A DNA stretch of 64,000 nucleotides from Ferrovibrio sp. (GCF_025869515.1 NZ_JAOZVR010000122.1:48258-112257); one strand, 5' to 3'. Numbered from the stretch's first letter, positions 1-8,806 are shown. Numbers and translations are program-made. Notes: generated by a model not told the origin, from the sequence alone.

Positions 1-948
1 CTGCTGATGGAAGCCAACGGCCTGGCCGCCCTGGCGGCCAATCTGGACAGCAGCTTCGGCAAGGCCCTTGATACGCTGCTGAATGTCAGCCGCGAGGGCA
101 GCCATTTCCGCGTCATCGTTTCGGGTATGGGCAAGAGCGGTCATGTGGCGCGGAAAATCGCCGCGACCATGGCCTCGACCGGCACGCCGGCCATGTTCGT
201 TCATCCGGCGGAAGCCAGCCACGGCGATCTGGGTATGGTCACCAATGGCGACGTGCTGCTCTGCCTCTCGAATTCAGGCGATGTGCCGGAAATGGCCGAC
301 CTGATTGCCCATGCCAAGCGGTTCGGCATTCCGCTGATCGGCATGACCAGCAAGCCGAAATCGGCGCTTGGCCAGGCTTCCGACATCACGCTGGTGTTGC
401 CGCCGGTGGAAGAAGCCTGCCCGATGGGGCTGGCGCCCACCACATCGACCACCATGATGCTGGCGCTGGGTGACGCGCTTGCGGTCGGCCTGATGGAGCG
501 CAAGGGCTTCACTCGCGATCACTATCGTGTCTTCCATCCCGGCGGCCGGCTCGGCAAGCAGCTCATCAAGGTGAAAAGCCTGATGCACAGTGGTGCCGAG
601 ATGCCGCTGGTGCCATCCGGCACCGCGATGCGTGAAGCGCTGGTCACCATGGCCGGCCGCAGTTTCGGCTGTATCGGCATCGTCGGCAAAACCGGCCGCG
701 AGAAAGACAGGCTGATCGGTATCGTGACGGACGGCGATCTGCGTCGTCATATCGAAGGCGATCTGCTGGCGCAGAAGGTGGATGCGGTGATGACCCGGAA
801 GCCGATGACCATCGGCCAGGACCTGCTTGCCGTGGAAGCCCTGCGCGAAATGAACAGCCGCCGCATCACGGCATTCTTCGTGGTCGAGAACGGCCATCCT
901 GTCGGCATCCTGCACATGCATGATTGCGTGCGCGCAGGCATTACCTGA
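1..948 (+). CDS. kdsD: Arabinose-5-phosphate isomerase (5' end probably cut by window edge)
   Basis: Converts ribulose-5-phosphate to arabinose-5-phosphate, the first step of Kdo synthesis for LPS. The visible product has an N-terminal SIS sugar-isomerase domain (about residues 30-160; SGMGKSGHVA, HPAEASHGDLGM and CLSNSGDV motifs) and two C-terminal CBS domains (about 200-313), the standard KpsF/GutQ/KdsD layout. The frame is open to base 1 and family members usually carry 10-20 more N-terminal residues, so the true start probably lies upstream. The first visible ATG is at base 7. It heads the lptC-lptA-lptB operon, which fits a role in LPS assembly. Confidence 0.93.
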   Translation: MLMEANGLAALAANLDSSFGKALDTLLNVSREGSHFRVIVSGMGKSGHVARKIAATMASTGTPAMFVHPAEASHGDLGMVTNGDVLLCLSNSGDVPEMADLIAHAKRFGIPLIGMTSKPKSALGQASDITLVLPPVEEACPMGLAPTTSTTMMLALGDALAVGLMERKGFTRDHYRVFHPGGRLGKQLIKVKSLMHSGAEMPLVPSGTAMREALVTMAGRSFGCIGIVGKTGREKDRLIGIVTDGDLRRHIEGDLLAQKVDAVMTRKPMTIGQDLLAVEALREMNSRRITAFFVVENGHPVGILHMHDCVRAGIT

Positions 949-1643
949 TGCATGGCGCCATGATGACCGCAGATTTCAGTCAGCAGGGTTCTCCCAAGTC
1001 GCATCGCAGCGCCGATTTCATGCCGCGCGATGCCCGGCAGGTACTGTCGGCGTTGCCGCGCCGGCGCGGTTTCGTCCGCTTCATGAAATTCATCCTGCCG
1101 CTGCTCGCGCTTGGCACCGTGGCGGCGGTGATCGCCTGGCCGCAGCTGAGCAAGCGGCGGCTGGCGATCCCGCTGACCTTCAGCGATGTTGACAGCGTCA
1201 ATGCCGCGCTGGTGATGAACAATCCGCGCTATCGCGGTTCGGATGCGAACGGCCAGCCCTATGTGGTCACCGCCGATCGCGCCATCCAGGACCCGAATGA
1301 CGACAAGCAGGTGACGCTCGACCGCGTGCAGGCCGATATCACCATGAGCAGCGGCGAATGGTGGTCGCTGACCGCCGATACCGGGCTGTATAACGGCAAT
1401 GCGAGCCTGCTCGACCTGTACGGCAACATCAATGTCTATGGCGACCGCGGCAACGAAATGCATGGCCATTCGGCCGAGGTCAACCTGCAGACCAAAGTGA
1501 TTTCCAGCGATGATAAGGTCTGGGGCCAGGCGGAATTCGGCACGATCCACGCCAATGGACTGCGGGTTTATGACAGGGGGCGGGTTATTGTGTTCATCAA
1601 TGGCGTGAAGACGAAGGTCTTTCCGCGCGAGAAGCGGGGATGA
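948..1643 (+). CDS. lptC: LPS export protein LptC
   Basis: Bitopic inner-membrane component of the Lpt bridge that passes LPS from LptB2FG to LptA. It has a basic N-terminus, one membrane segment (FMKFILPLLALGTVAAVIAW) and a periplasmic beta-jellyroll with YVVTADRAIQ and LYNGNASLLDLYGNINVYG. The ATG at 948 overlaps the kdsD stop by one base; in-frame ATGs at 960 and 963 are alternatives, and none has a clear Shine-Dalgarno, so coupling to kdsD is likely. About 230 aa, slightly longer than enterobacterial LptC. The call rests on both fold motifs and gene order. Confidence 0.9.
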   Translation: MHGAMMTADFSQQGSPKSHRSADFMPRDARQVLSALPRRRGFVRFMKFILPLLALGTVAAVIAWPQLSKRRLAIPLTFSDVDSVNAALVMNNPRYRGSDANGQPYVVTADRAIQDPNDDKQVTLDRVQADITMSSGEWWSLTADTGLYNGNASLLDLYGNINVYGDRGNEMHGHSAEVNLQTKVISSDDKVWGQAEFGTIHANGLRVYDRGRVIVFINGVKTKVFPREKRG

Positions 1644-2299
1644 CCGCGATGTATCGCTTCCGACTGAATCGACCCGGCAAGATCGCGGTCCTGACCAGCC
1701 TGGCGGGCCTGTTGCTGGTCTGCGGCCCTGCCGCGGCCCAGCTCAATCTCGGCGCCCGGCAGAACAGCAACGAGCCGATCGATATTTCCTCCGACACGCT
1801 GGAAGTGCAGCAGGACAAACAGCTGGCGATCTTCCGTGGCAAGGTCGATGTGCAGCAGGGCGATACGCGCCTGCGCTCGGATGAACTCTTCGTCTATTAC
1901 CGCGACCGCAACCCGCCGGCGACCGGCACGGCCGGCGGCGCACAGCCGCGCCAGCCTGTGCCACGGCCGGCTGCGGGCCAGGCTGCCGGCCCCGATTCCA
2001 GCTCGATCACCAAGATCGAAGCCAAGGGAAATGTATTCGTCTCTACGCCGAAGGAACGGGCGCAGGGGGATTTCGGCGTCTACGATGTCGACAAGCGCAC
2101 CGTCACCATCACGGGCAACGTGCTGCTGACCAGCGACGACAGCACGCTGCGCTGTGCCCGTGCCGTGATGTATCAGGATACCGGCCGCAGCACCTGCGAC
2201 CCGGCTGCCGGCCAACGTGTGCGCGGTGTGATCATGCCCAACAATGCGGAGAAATCCGGCCCTGTGCCTGCAGCCCCGGCACAGGGAGGGCAGCGCTGA
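1640..2299 (+). CDS. lptA: LPS transport periplasmic protein LptA (OstA-like)
   Basis: Periplasmic bridge protein carrying LPS from LptC to LptD. An N-terminal signal peptide ends near PAAAQ (about residue 34). The OstA-type domain follows, with [27 protein letters not shown] and [19 protein letters not shown] motifs. A low-complexity Pro/Ala/Gly insert (about residues 93-120) interrupts the fold and the C-terminus is Pro/Ala-rich; both are common in alphaproteobacterial homologues. It overlaps lptC by 4 bases (ATGA) and its stop overlaps the lptB start, so the three genes are translationally coupled. Confidence 0.92.
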   Translation: MTAMYRFRLNRPGKIAVLTSLAGLLLVCGPAAAQLNLGARQNSNEPIDISSDTLEVQQDKQLAIFRGKVDVQQGDTRLRSDELFVYYRDRNPPATGTAGGAQPRQPVPRPAAGQAAGPDSSSITKIEAKGNVFVSTPKERAQGDFGVYDVDKRTVTITGNVLLTSDDSTLRCARAVMYQDTGRSTCDPAAGQRVRGVIMPNNAEKSGPVPAAPAQGGQR

Positions 2300-3087
2300 T
2301 GACAACGGGTGGCGAAAAGCTCGAAGCCGGCGGCGACGGCCTGCGCCTGGTGGCGGAAAATCCCTTCCCCGGCCTGGCGGCGCATCGCCTGGGGAAAAGC
2401 TTCAAGAAGCGGCCGGTGCTGCGCGATGTGTCGCTGTATGTCCAGCGCGGCGAGGCGGTCGGCCTGCTCGGTCCGAACGGCGCCGGCAAGACCACGACCT
2501 TCTACATCATGACCGGCCTGATCCGGCCCGATCACGGTGCCATCACGCTGGATGGCCATAACATCACCGGCCTGCCGATGTATCGCCGGTCGCGGCTCGG
2601 CATGGGCTACCTGCCGCAGGAGGCCTCGATCTTCCGCGGCCTGACGGTGGAGCAGAATATCCGCGCCGTGCTCGAACTGGTCGAACCGGAAACCGACCGC
2701 CGCGAGGCGATGCTGGACGATCTGCTGGCCGAATTCTCGATCACGCATCTGCGCCGCACCCCGGCGCTGGCTCTGTCGGGCGGCGAGCGGCGGCGCTGCG
2801 AAATCGCCCGCGCGCTGGCGACGCAGCCTTCCTTCATGCTGCTCGATGAGCCGCTGGCCGGCATCGACCCGATTGCGGTCGGCGAAATCCGCCAGCTGGT
2901 GTCGCATCTGAAGGATCGCGGCATCGGCGTGCTGATCACGGACCACAATGTCCGCGAAACACTCGATATCATCGACCGCGCTTACATCCTGCATGACGGC
3001 AAGGTCTTGATGGAAGGCAGCCCGAGCGAGATCGTCGCCGACGAGAATGTCCGGCGGGTTTACCTCGGCGAACGGTTCAGCTGGTGA
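2299..3087 (+). CDS. lptB: LPS export ABC transporter ATP-binding protein LptB
   Basis: Cytoplasmic ATPase that powers LPS extraction by LptB2FG. All ABC motifs are present: Walker [11 protein letters not shown]-loop YLPQEASIF, signature LSGGERRR, Walker B FMLLDEP and the switch His in [11 protein letters not shown]. The 262 residues include about 25 extra at the N-terminus compared with E. coli LptB. The ATG overlaps the lptA stop (TGATG). lptFG are not in this window; in alphaproteobacteria they are normally elsewhere. Confidence 0.95.
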   Translation: MTTGGEKLEAGGDGLRLVAENPFPGLAAHRLGKSFKKRPVLRDVSLYVQRGEAVGLLGPNGAGKTTTFYIMTGLIRPDHGAITLDGHNITGLPMYRRSRLGMGYLPQEASIFRGLTVEQNIRAVLELVEPETDRREAMLDDLLAEFSITHLRRTPALALSGGERRRCEIARALATQPSFMLLDEPLAGIDPIAVGEIRQLVSHLKDRGIGVLITDHNVRETLDIIDRAYILHDGKVLMEGSPSEIVADENVRRVYLGERFSW

Positions 3088-3101
3088 CGGGTACCTAGAC
3101 C

Positions 3102-4658
3102 ATGGCCTTGGGTCCTCGTCTTGAGCTCAGGCAAGGTCAGGCGCTCGTTATGACGCCGCAGTTGCAGCAGGCGATCAAGCTGCTGCAGCTCTCCAATCTC
3201 GAATTGATGGCCTATGTCGAGCAGGAGCTCGAACGCAATCCGCTGCTCGAGCGGATCGATGGCGATGCGCCGGGCGGCGAGGACAGCCGCGATGCCTTCG
3301 AAGTCACGGATGGCGATGCGCCGGCCGAGCGCCTGGACCTCAGCTCCGACGGCATTGCCGACAAGGCGCGGGAGGCGATGGATGTCGACCCCGACGGTGA
3401 CAATACCTTCAACAATGACAGCGGTTACGACGCCGCCAATGCCGATATCGGCCTGGCCAGCAATTATATCAGTGGCCGCGGCGGTGATGGCCGTTTCGAT
3501 GACGAAGGCGGCGGGCTGGAGCAGACGCTGTCCGAAACGCTGAGCCTGCGCGAGCATGTGCAGGACCACTGGCTGCTGATGCCGGCCAATGTGACCGACC
3601 GGCTGATCGGCCAGGCCCTGATCGATTGCCTGGACGATGCCGGTTATATCACCGAGCCGCTGGAAGAGATCGGCGCGCGGCTCGGCATCGAGGCCGATGA
3701 GATCGAAGCCGTGCTGCTCGATCTGCAGACCATTGAGCCGGCCGGCCTGTTCGCGCGTTCCCTGAAGGAGTGCCTGGCACTGCAGCTGCGCGAGCGCGAC
3801 CGGCTCGATCCGGCGATGCAGGCGCTGCTGGATAACCTGGAACTGCTGGCCAAGCGCGATATTCCTGGCCTGATGCGTATTTGTGGCGTCGACCAGGAAG
3901 ACATCGCCGATATGGTGCAGGAAATCCGCGCCCTGAACCCAAAGCCGGGCCTGTTGTTCGGCGGTGAGCCGGTGCAGACGCTGGTGCCCGACGTTTATGT
4001 GCGGCGTACCAATGACGGCAGCTGGACGGTGGAATTGAACAGCGACACGCTGCCGCGCGTGCTGGTCAACAGCCGCTATTATGCGCGCGTGACCAAGCCG
4101 GAAAAGAACAGCGGCGCGCAAAATGGTCAGCTCAAGCAGACAAAAACCTATATGTCGGACTGCCTCAATTCGGCGAACTGGCTGGTCAAGTCGCTGGACC
4201 AGCGCGCGCAGACCATTCTGAAGGTTGCCAGCGAAATCGTGCGCCAGCAGGATGCCTTTCTGCGCCATGGCGTATCGCATCTGAAGCCGCTCAATCTGCG
4301 GGCCGTGGCCGAGGCGATCGAGATGCATGAAAGCACGGTCAGCCGCGTGACCTCGAACAAAACCATGGCGACGCCGCGCGGCATCTTCGAGATGAAGTAT
4401 TTCTTCACCGCCAGCATTGCAGCCACCGATGGCGGTGAGGCCTTCTCGGCCGAATCGATCCGGCATCGCATCAAGACGCTGATCGATGGCGAAAGCATCG
4501 AGGATGTATTATCGGATGACAAGATCGTCGAGATGCTGGCCGGTAAAGGTGTCGACATCGCCCGCCGCACCGTGGCGAAATACCGCGAAGCAATGAATAT
4601 TCCGTCTTCAGTCGAGCGCCGGCGCCTTAAAAAGGCCGGCCTGCTGAAGGCCGGTTGA
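3102..4658 (+). CDS. rpoN: RNA polymerase sigma-54 factor
   Basis: Alternative sigma factor for enhancer-dependent promoters (nitrogen, flagella, PTS-Ntr linked regulons). Region I is Gln/Leu-rich (LELRQGQALVMTPQLQQAIKL onward), region II is acidic (about residues 50-130), followed by the core-binding domain, the helix-turn-helix (ESTVSRVTSNK) and the RpoN box ARRTVAKYR near the C-terminus. At 518 aa it is of usual length. It starts 14 bases after lptB, in the classic lptB-rpoN-hpf-ptsN order, here interrupted by a carbonic anhydrase gene. Confidence 0.97.
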   Translation: MALGPRLELRQGQALVMTPQLQQAIKLLQLSNLELMAYVEQELERNPLLERIDGDAPGGEDSRDAFEVTDGDAPAERLDLSSDGIADKAREAMDVDPDGDNTFNNDSGYDAANADIGLASNYISGRGGDGRFDDEGGGLEQTLSETLSLREHVQDHWLLMPANVTDRLIGQALIDCLDDAGYITEPLEEIGARLGIEADEIEAVLLDLQTIEPAGLFARSLKECLALQLRERDRLDPAMQALLDNLELLAKRDIPGLMRICGVDQEDIADMVQEIRALNPKPGLLFGGEPVQTLVPDVYVRRTNDGSWTVELNSDTLPRVLVNSRYYARVTKPEKNSGAQNGQLKQTKTYMSDCLNSANWLVKSLDQRAQTILKVASEIVRQQDAFLRHGVSHLKPLNLRAVAEAIEMHESTVSRVTSNKTMATPRGIFEMKYFFTASIAATDGGEAFSAESIRHRIKTLIDGESIEDVLSDDKIVEMLAGKGVDIARRTVAKYREAMNIPSSVERRRLKKAGLLKAG

Positions 4659-4671
4659 GGCAAGGCAGACC

Positions 4672-5319
4672 ATGGCTGATATTGCACCCCTGTTCGAAAG
4701 CAACCGCGCTTGGGCGATTTCCAAGCTCAATGCCGATCCAGGATTTTTCGACCGTCTGGCGCATCAGCAGAACCCGTCCTATCTATGGATCGGCTGTGCC
4801 GACAGCCGCGTGCCGGCGAATGAAATCGTTGGTCTGGATCCCGGCGAATTATTCGTCCATCGCAATGTCGCCAATCTGGTGCATCCCGCCGACATGAATT
4901 GCCTCGCGGTATTGCAGTACGCCATCGAATTCCTGAAGGTGAAGCATGTCATCGTCACGGGTCATTACGGCTGCGGTGGTGTGCGGGCGGCGATGCAGCC
5001 ACAGCAGCTCGGCCTCATCGATCACTGGCTGCGGCCGATCCGCGATGTCTATGCCAAGAATGAAGCTGAGCTTGAGGCCGTGATCGACGAATACAAGCGC
5101 GTCAATCTGCTCTGCGAGTTGAATGTCCGTGAGCAGGTCGCCAACCTGGCCAAGACCACGATCGTGCAGAATGCCTGGCATCGCGGCCAGGATCTCAGTC
5201 TGCATGGATGGGTATACGGAATATCAAACGGCTTGATCCGCGATCTGGGCGTTACCATATCCGGCGTGGAAACCGTCGACCGAATCTTTCGTACCGAAAC
5301 GGACCGGTCGGCGCCTTAA
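4672..5319 (+). CDS. Beta-class carbonic anhydrase
   Basis: Interconverts CO2 and bicarbonate with a Zn2+ centre. Zinc ligands and the Asp-Arg dyad are visible: C42-A-D44-S-R46 (GCADSRVP), then H98 and C101 in GHYGCGG. This is the plant/E. coli Can-type signature; 215 aa fits the family. It starts 13 bases after rpoN on the same strand and is probably cotranscribed. The position is unusual, because rpoN is normally followed directly by hpf. A separate promoter before hpf suggests that downstream expression is not wholly dependent on this read-through. Confidence 0.93.
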   Translation: MADIAPLFESNRAWAISKLNADPGFFDRLAHQQNPSYLWIGCADSRVPANEIVGLDPGELFVHRNVANLVHPADMNCLAVLQYAIEFLKVKHVIVTGHYGCGGVRAAMQPQQLGLIDHWLRPIRDVYAKNEAELEAVIDEYKRVNLLCELNVREQVANLAKTTIVQNAWHRGQDLSLHGWVYGISNGLIRDLGVTISGVETVDRIFRTETDRSAP

Positions 5320-5397
5320 CCATTGGGATCATGGATAAACCATGGCATTGGGCTGTGGATATCTTTGAAATCAATGGCTTAACGAATTTCCCTGCGG

Positions 5398-5426
5398 TTG
5401 ACAGGGAAAAAGCCCTTCTCTATGGT
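5398..5426 (+). promoter_or_regulatory. Candidate sigma-70 promoter for hpf-ptsN
   Basis: A -35 hexamer TTGACA (5398-5403) and a -10 hexamer TATGGT (5421-5426) are separated by exactly 17 bases, in an otherwise non-coding 183-bp gap between the carbonic anhydrase gene and hpf. Transcription would begin near 5433, giving a leader of about 70 nt. The sequence match is direct; promoter activity is inferred. Confidence 0.6.
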
Positions 5427-5502
5427 CCGCCACCGCATGACGGGCGTAGGCCGCCGTACTAGACTTCATGCCCTGACCGATCGAACTCGGATTTCGACAC
5501 AG

Positions 5503-5829
5503 ATGAAAATCCTGACTTCCGGACAGCAGCTCGACCTCGGCGACTCTTTGCGCGCCTATGTCGAGGAGCATCTCATCACCGCCGTGTCCAAGTACATGGA
5601 CAATGCCATCGAGGCCAATGTCGTGTTCAAACGCGAAGGTCCGATGTTCCATTGCCAGTGCACGGTTCATGTCGGCAGCGGCATTTCCATGCAGTCGGCG
5701 GGTGAGGCCAATGAAATTTACCTCAGCTTCGACCAGGCACTGGAGAAGCTGGCCAAACAGGTCCGGCGTGATAAACGCAAGCGACGTAATCATCACCAGC
5801 GGCTCTCCGAGCCTGGAGATGTGGCCTGA
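5503..5829 (+). CDS. hpf: Ribosome hibernation promoting factor, short form
   Basis: Binds the 30S decoding centre and inactivates ribosomes in stationary phase. The 108-aa product matches the N-terminal S30AE/YfiA domain only: MKILTSGQQLDLGDSLRAYV start, CTVHVGSG, and the basic segment KQVRRDKRKRRNHH. Alphaproteobacterial HPFs are usually long (about 190 aa) with a C-terminal 100S-dimerising domain; here the frame stops after the basic segment and ptsN follows at once, leaving no room for it. ATG 5503 is chosen because homologues begin at this motif; the frame is open further upstream but runs across the candidate promoter. Confidence 0.88.
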   Translation: MKILTSGQQLDLGDSLRAYVEEHLITAVSKYMDNAIEANVVFKREGPMFHCQCTVHVGSGISMQSAGEANEIYLSFDQALEKLAKQVRRDKRKRRNHHQRLSEPGDVA

Positions 5830-5883
5830 GCCTCCTGTGAGGTCAGCCCATCAATGGCAGAAGCCGCGGAGGCAGTATTCCCC

Positions 5884-6348
5884 ATGGAAATCTTTCAGCT
5901 CTTGAGCCCGGATGGCGTGATTGCCAATCTCAAGGCCAACAGCAAGAAACAGTCGCTGCAGGAACTTTCTGCCCGCGCGGCCAAGATCACCGGCCAGCAT
6001 GAGCGCGCCATTTTTGACACGCTGCTCGAGCGCGAGCGGCTGGGCACCACCGGCGTGGGCAACGGCATCGCGATTCCGCACGGCCGCCTGCCCGGACTGG
6101 ACAAGCTCTACGGCCTGTTTGCGCGCGTCGAGCGGCCGATCGATTTTGACTCAATCGATGAGATGCCGGTCGATCTGATTTTTCTGCTGTTGGCTCCGGA
6201 ATCGGCGGGTGCCGATCACCTGAAGGCGCTGGCACGAGTGTCGCGCCTGCTGCGCGACAAGGCGGTCTGCGAAAAACTGCGCGGCGCCGAAAGTGCCGAC
6301 GCCATCTACGCCCTGCTCACCGACAGCCCGACCAGCCACGCCGCCTGA
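5884..6348 (+). CDS. ptsN: PTS IIA-like nitrogen regulatory protein
   Basis: EIIA-Ntr of the regulatory PTS phosphorelay (PtsP-NPr-PtsN), which links nitrogen/carbon status to potassium transport and other targets. The phosphorylatable histidine is H66 in GIAIPHGRL. Two starts are possible: ATG 5884 with a GCGGAGG Shine-Dalgarno at 5866-5872, matching the usual MEI-LL N-terminus (154 aa), or ATG 5854 preceded by GTGAGGT (164 aa). I prefer 5884 on family alignment. It is the last gene of the rpoN cluster. Confidence 0.92.
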   Translation: MEIFQLLSPDGVIANLKANSKKQSLQELSARAAKITGQHERAIFDTLLERERLGTTGVGNGIAIPHGRLPGLDKLYGLFARVERPIDFDSIDEMPVDLIFLLLAPESAGADHLKALARVSRLLRDKAVCEKLRGAESADAIYALLTDSPTSHAA

Positions 6349-6418
6349 GCTTTTTTGACGAAGCCGAGCGGCGGGCCGGTCGAACCATCAGTGCAGGCCG
6401 GTCAGTGTGTGCTGCCGC

Positions 6419-6673
6419 TCAGTGTACGCTCACCGGCATCAGGTCGTTCTGCACGGCGGCGGCAAAGGCAAGATCGCGCTGCGGTGCGAATCCGAGCTGG
6501 GTACCGTTGGCGGCATAGATACCCCAGGCCAGACCTTCCGGCGTCTGCACCGGCCGAATATAGGCCAGGTCAGGTGCGCCGAGATTGGCAAAGGTTTCTT
6601 CCGTCATGGGCGGCTGCGGCCGCAGGCCGGCATTGCCGTCGGGATTGCGGTCGTGATTGCTGGGGATAGCCAT
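6419..6673 (-). CDS. DUF1150 family protein
   Basis: Small (84 aa) alphaproteobacterial protein of unknown function, recognised by LGAPDLAYIRPV, the GIYAANGTQLGFAPQRDLAF segment and the C-terminal NDLMPVSVH. It lies 20 bases downstream of hsp20 on the same strand. The hsp20-DUF1150 pairing is recurrent in alphaproteobacteria, so a heat-shock-linked role is a reasonable inference, but no activity is known to me. No signal peptide or membrane segment is visible. Confidence 0.85.
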   Translation of the reverse strand: MAIPSNHDRNPDGNAGLRPQPPMTEETFANLGAPDLAYIRPVQTPEGLAWGIYAANGTQLGFAPQRDLAFAAAVQNDLMPVSVH

Positions 6674-6693
6674 TTTTACTCCTTCCGGCCCTG

Positions 6694-7158
6694 TCAGCGG
6701 CCGTTACCGGACTTGCCGCCGACACCCAGGGTGTCGCTGCGGCCGCCGTCCGTACTGTTAATAGCAATATTGCGAACCTGAGGTTCCGGTTTCGGCCGGT
6801 GCAAATCGATATGCAGCAGGCCGTGGCCGAGTTCGGCGCGGATGACCTCTATGCCGTCTGCCAGAACGAAGCTGCGCTGGAACTGTCGCGCGGCAATGCC
6901 GCGATGCAGATACACGCGCTCTTTTTCATCGGTCTGTTTGCCGCGGATGACAAGCTGGTTGTCTTCGACGGTGATGCCGAGATTATCCGGCCCAAATCCG
7001 GCCACAGCCAGGGTAATGCGCAGATCGTTCTCGCCGGTCTGTTCGATATTGTAAGGGGGGTAGCCTTCCGAGCCTGTCTTGGTGGCACGTTCGATCATCC
7101 GCTCGACATGGTCGAAACCGAGCAGAAGCGGGCTGGAAAAAATCGAGACGCGGTTCAT
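6694..7158 (-). CDS. Small heat-shock protein Hsp20
   Basis: ATP-independent holdase that binds unfolding proteins. The alpha-crystallin domain spans about residues 35-125 (YNIEQTGENDLRITLAVAGF, the RGIAARQFQRSF strand, and GHGLLHIDL), with an IAI (IxI-type) anchor at 131-133. At 154 aa it fits IbpA/HspH-type proteins. ATG 7158 follows an AAGGAG Shine-Dalgarno. That Shine-Dalgarno is sequestered in a predicted hairpin with a bulged G (see the thermometer entry), indicating translational heat control. It forms an operon with the DUF1150 gene. Confidence 0.95.
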   Translation of the reverse strand: MNRVSIFSSPLLLGFDHVERMIERATKTGSEGYPPYNIEQTGENDLRITLAVAGFGPDNLGITVEDNQLVIRGKQTDEKERVYLHRGIAARQFQRSFVLADGIEVIRAELGHGLLHIDLHRPKPEPQVRNIAINSTDGGRSDTLGVGGKSGNGR

Positions 7159-7164
7159 CGAGCA

Positions 7165-7223
7165 CTCCTTATAAAAAGCGAGTTGCGCCCGGACCCTCAG
7201 AGGCATCCGGACACCGAAGATGT
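7165..7223 (-). promoter_or_regulatory. ROSE-like RNA thermometer in the hsp20 leader
   Basis: On the minus strand the leader folds into three consecutive hairpins. The one next to the start pairs CUCGCUU (7182-7176) with the Shine-Dalgarno AAGGAG (7170-7165) around a UUUAU loop, leaving G7179 bulged; this is the U(U/C)GCU arrangement typical of ROSE elements. Upstream are CCGGA/UCCGG (7210-7189) with an inner CCU/AGG, and ACAUC/GGUGU (7223-7211). The pairing was read by eye; thermosensing is inferred from the ROSE family in rhizobia. Confidence 0.65.
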
Positions 7224-7291
7224 GGGGTGCGATGGCTTGCGGATCAAGGCCTGTCTGGGCAGGATGTTGCCGCGAAAACCGGAGGTTTATT

Positions 7292-8803
7292 GTGGCGGAA
7301 ACTGGGCAAAAAATTGAAACCGTCGGCGTGATCGGCGCAGGCGCCATGGGGCGGGGCATCGCCCAGGTCGGTATGACCGGCGGCATGACCGTCCTGCTGT
7401 TCGACGCCATGGCCGGCGCCGCGGCCAAAGCCCGCGATGCCATCTTCGCCCAGCTCGACCAGATGGTTGCCAAGAACCGTCTCGAAAGCGCCGCTGCCGA
7501 GGCCGCCAAGGCCCGGCTCAGCGTGGCGGAGTCTCTCGACGCTTTCAAAGCGGCCGATCTGGTGGTCGAAGCCATCGTCGAAAACCTGGCAATCAAACAG
7601 GATGTGTTCCGTCAGCTTGAAGCCATCGTGCGGCCGGATTGCCTGCTGGCCTCCAATACGTCGTCGTTGCGGATCGCCAGTATTGCCGCCGCCTGCAGGC
7701 AGCGCGACCGGATCGCCGGACTGCATTTCTTCAATCCGGTGCCGCTGATGAAACTGGTGGAAGTGATCCGGGCACCGGGCACCAGCGATGCCACGATCGC
7801 CACCCTGGTCACGGTGGGCGAGCGGATGGGGCGGCTGCCGGTGGTGGTACAGGACAGTCCGGGCTTCCTGGTCAACCTGGGCGGCCGGGCCTATACGCAG
7901 GAAGCCCTGCGCATCGTGTCGGAAGGCGTGGCCACTCCGGCGCAGGTGGATGCGGTGATGCGCGATAACTGGGGCTTCAAGATGGGCCCCTTCGAACTGA
8001 TGGACCTGACCGGCATCGACGTCAATTTCCCGGTCAGCCAGATCATCCACGAAGGCTATTTCTACGACCGCCGTCTCGCCACCGCGCCACTGCACCAGCT
8101 GCTGAAGGAAAGCGGACAGTTCGGTCGCAAGACCAGGCAGGGCTTTTTTGCCTATGACGAGGCCGGCAAGGGTGTCGTGCCGCCGGCCGATGCGACGACC
8201 GCGGCGGCTCCGGCCGGGCGCGTCGTGCTGGCCGATGCCGACGACGAGGCGCTGGGCGAGTTGCTGCGCAGCCTCGGCCTGGAGGTCAGCGGTTTCGACG
8301 ACGGCGACAGCGCCATCCTCTGCGCGCCCCTGGGCGAGGATTGTTCGACTTATGCGGCACGGCTGAAGCTGGATCACCGGCGGCTGTTCGCCCTCGATAT
8401 CGCCGGCAAGCTGGACAAGCGCCTGACCCTGATGCGCGCGCCGGGTGCCCGCCGCGACCTGTTCGATGCCGTGGTGGCCCGCCTGCATGCCGCCGGCCGT
8501 GCCGTGGTGACAATCCATGACAGCCCGGGTTTCATCGGCCAGCGTATCGCCGCCATGGTGGCCAATCTGGGTTGCGAGATGGCGCAGATCCGTGTGGCCA
8601 GCCCGGCCGATATCGACAAGGCGATGACGCTCGGCCTGAATTATCCGTTCGGGCCGCTGGCCCTGGCCGATGCGATGGGCCTGGAAACCGTGCACACGGT
8701 GCTGACCCAGCTGCAGGACATTACCGGCGATGACCGCTACCGGCCCAGCCTGTGGCTGCGCCGCCGTGCCCTGCTGGGCCTTTCGGCTCTGACGGAAGAT
8801 TAG
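7292..8803 (+). CDS. 3-hydroxyacyl-CoA dehydrogenase (PaaH/PaaC-like)
   Basis: NAD-dependent oxidation of 3-hydroxyacyl-CoA in beta-oxidation or phenylacetate-type degradation. The Rossmann motif GAGAMGRGIAQV is at the N-terminus, followed by VEAIVEN, the catalytic-His segment GLHFFNPVP and a C-terminal helical domain duplicated near residue 400-500 (SPGFIGQRI; NYPFGPLALAD). The 503-aa, two-C-domain length fits the PaaH/PaaC group rather than the 285-aa short form. GTG 7292 is preceded by GGAGG at 7281-7285. No other paa or fad genes are adjacent, so the pathway is unassigned. Confidence 0.9.
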   Translation: MAETGQKIETVGVIGAGAMGRGIAQVGMTGGMTVLLFDAMAGAAAKARDAIFAQLDQMVAKNRLESAAAEAAKARLSVAESLDAFKAADLVVEAIVENLAIKQDVFRQLEAIVRPDCLLASNTSSLRIASIAAACRQRDRIAGLHFFNPVPLMKLVEVIRAPGTSDATIATLVTVGERMGRLPVVVQDSPGFLVNLGGRAYTQEALRIVSEGVATPAQVDAVMRDNWGFKMGPFELMDLTGIDVNFPVSQIIHEGYFYDRRLATAPLHQLLKESGQFGRKTRQGFFAYDEAGKGVVPPADATTAAAPAGRVVLADADDEALGELLRSLGLEVSGFDDGDSAILCAPLGEDCSTYAARLKLDHRRLFALDIAGKLDKRLTLMRAPGARRDLFDAVVARLHAAGRAVVTIHDSPGFIGQRIAAMVANLGCEMAQIRVASPADIDKAMTLGLNYPFGPLALADAMGLETVHTVLTQLQDITGDDRYRPSLWLRRRALLGLSALTED

Positions 8804-8806
8804 CCG

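Noticed and set aside
3060..4466. Long minus-strand open frame antisense to rpoN
   Set aside because: A shadow of the GC-rich rpoN codons: low-complexity composition, no family motif, and full overlap with an intact gene.
7244..8695. Long minus-strand open frame antisense to the 3-hydroxyacyl-CoA dehydrogenase gene
   Set aside because: His/Gly/Gln-rich shadow translation with no recognisable domain.
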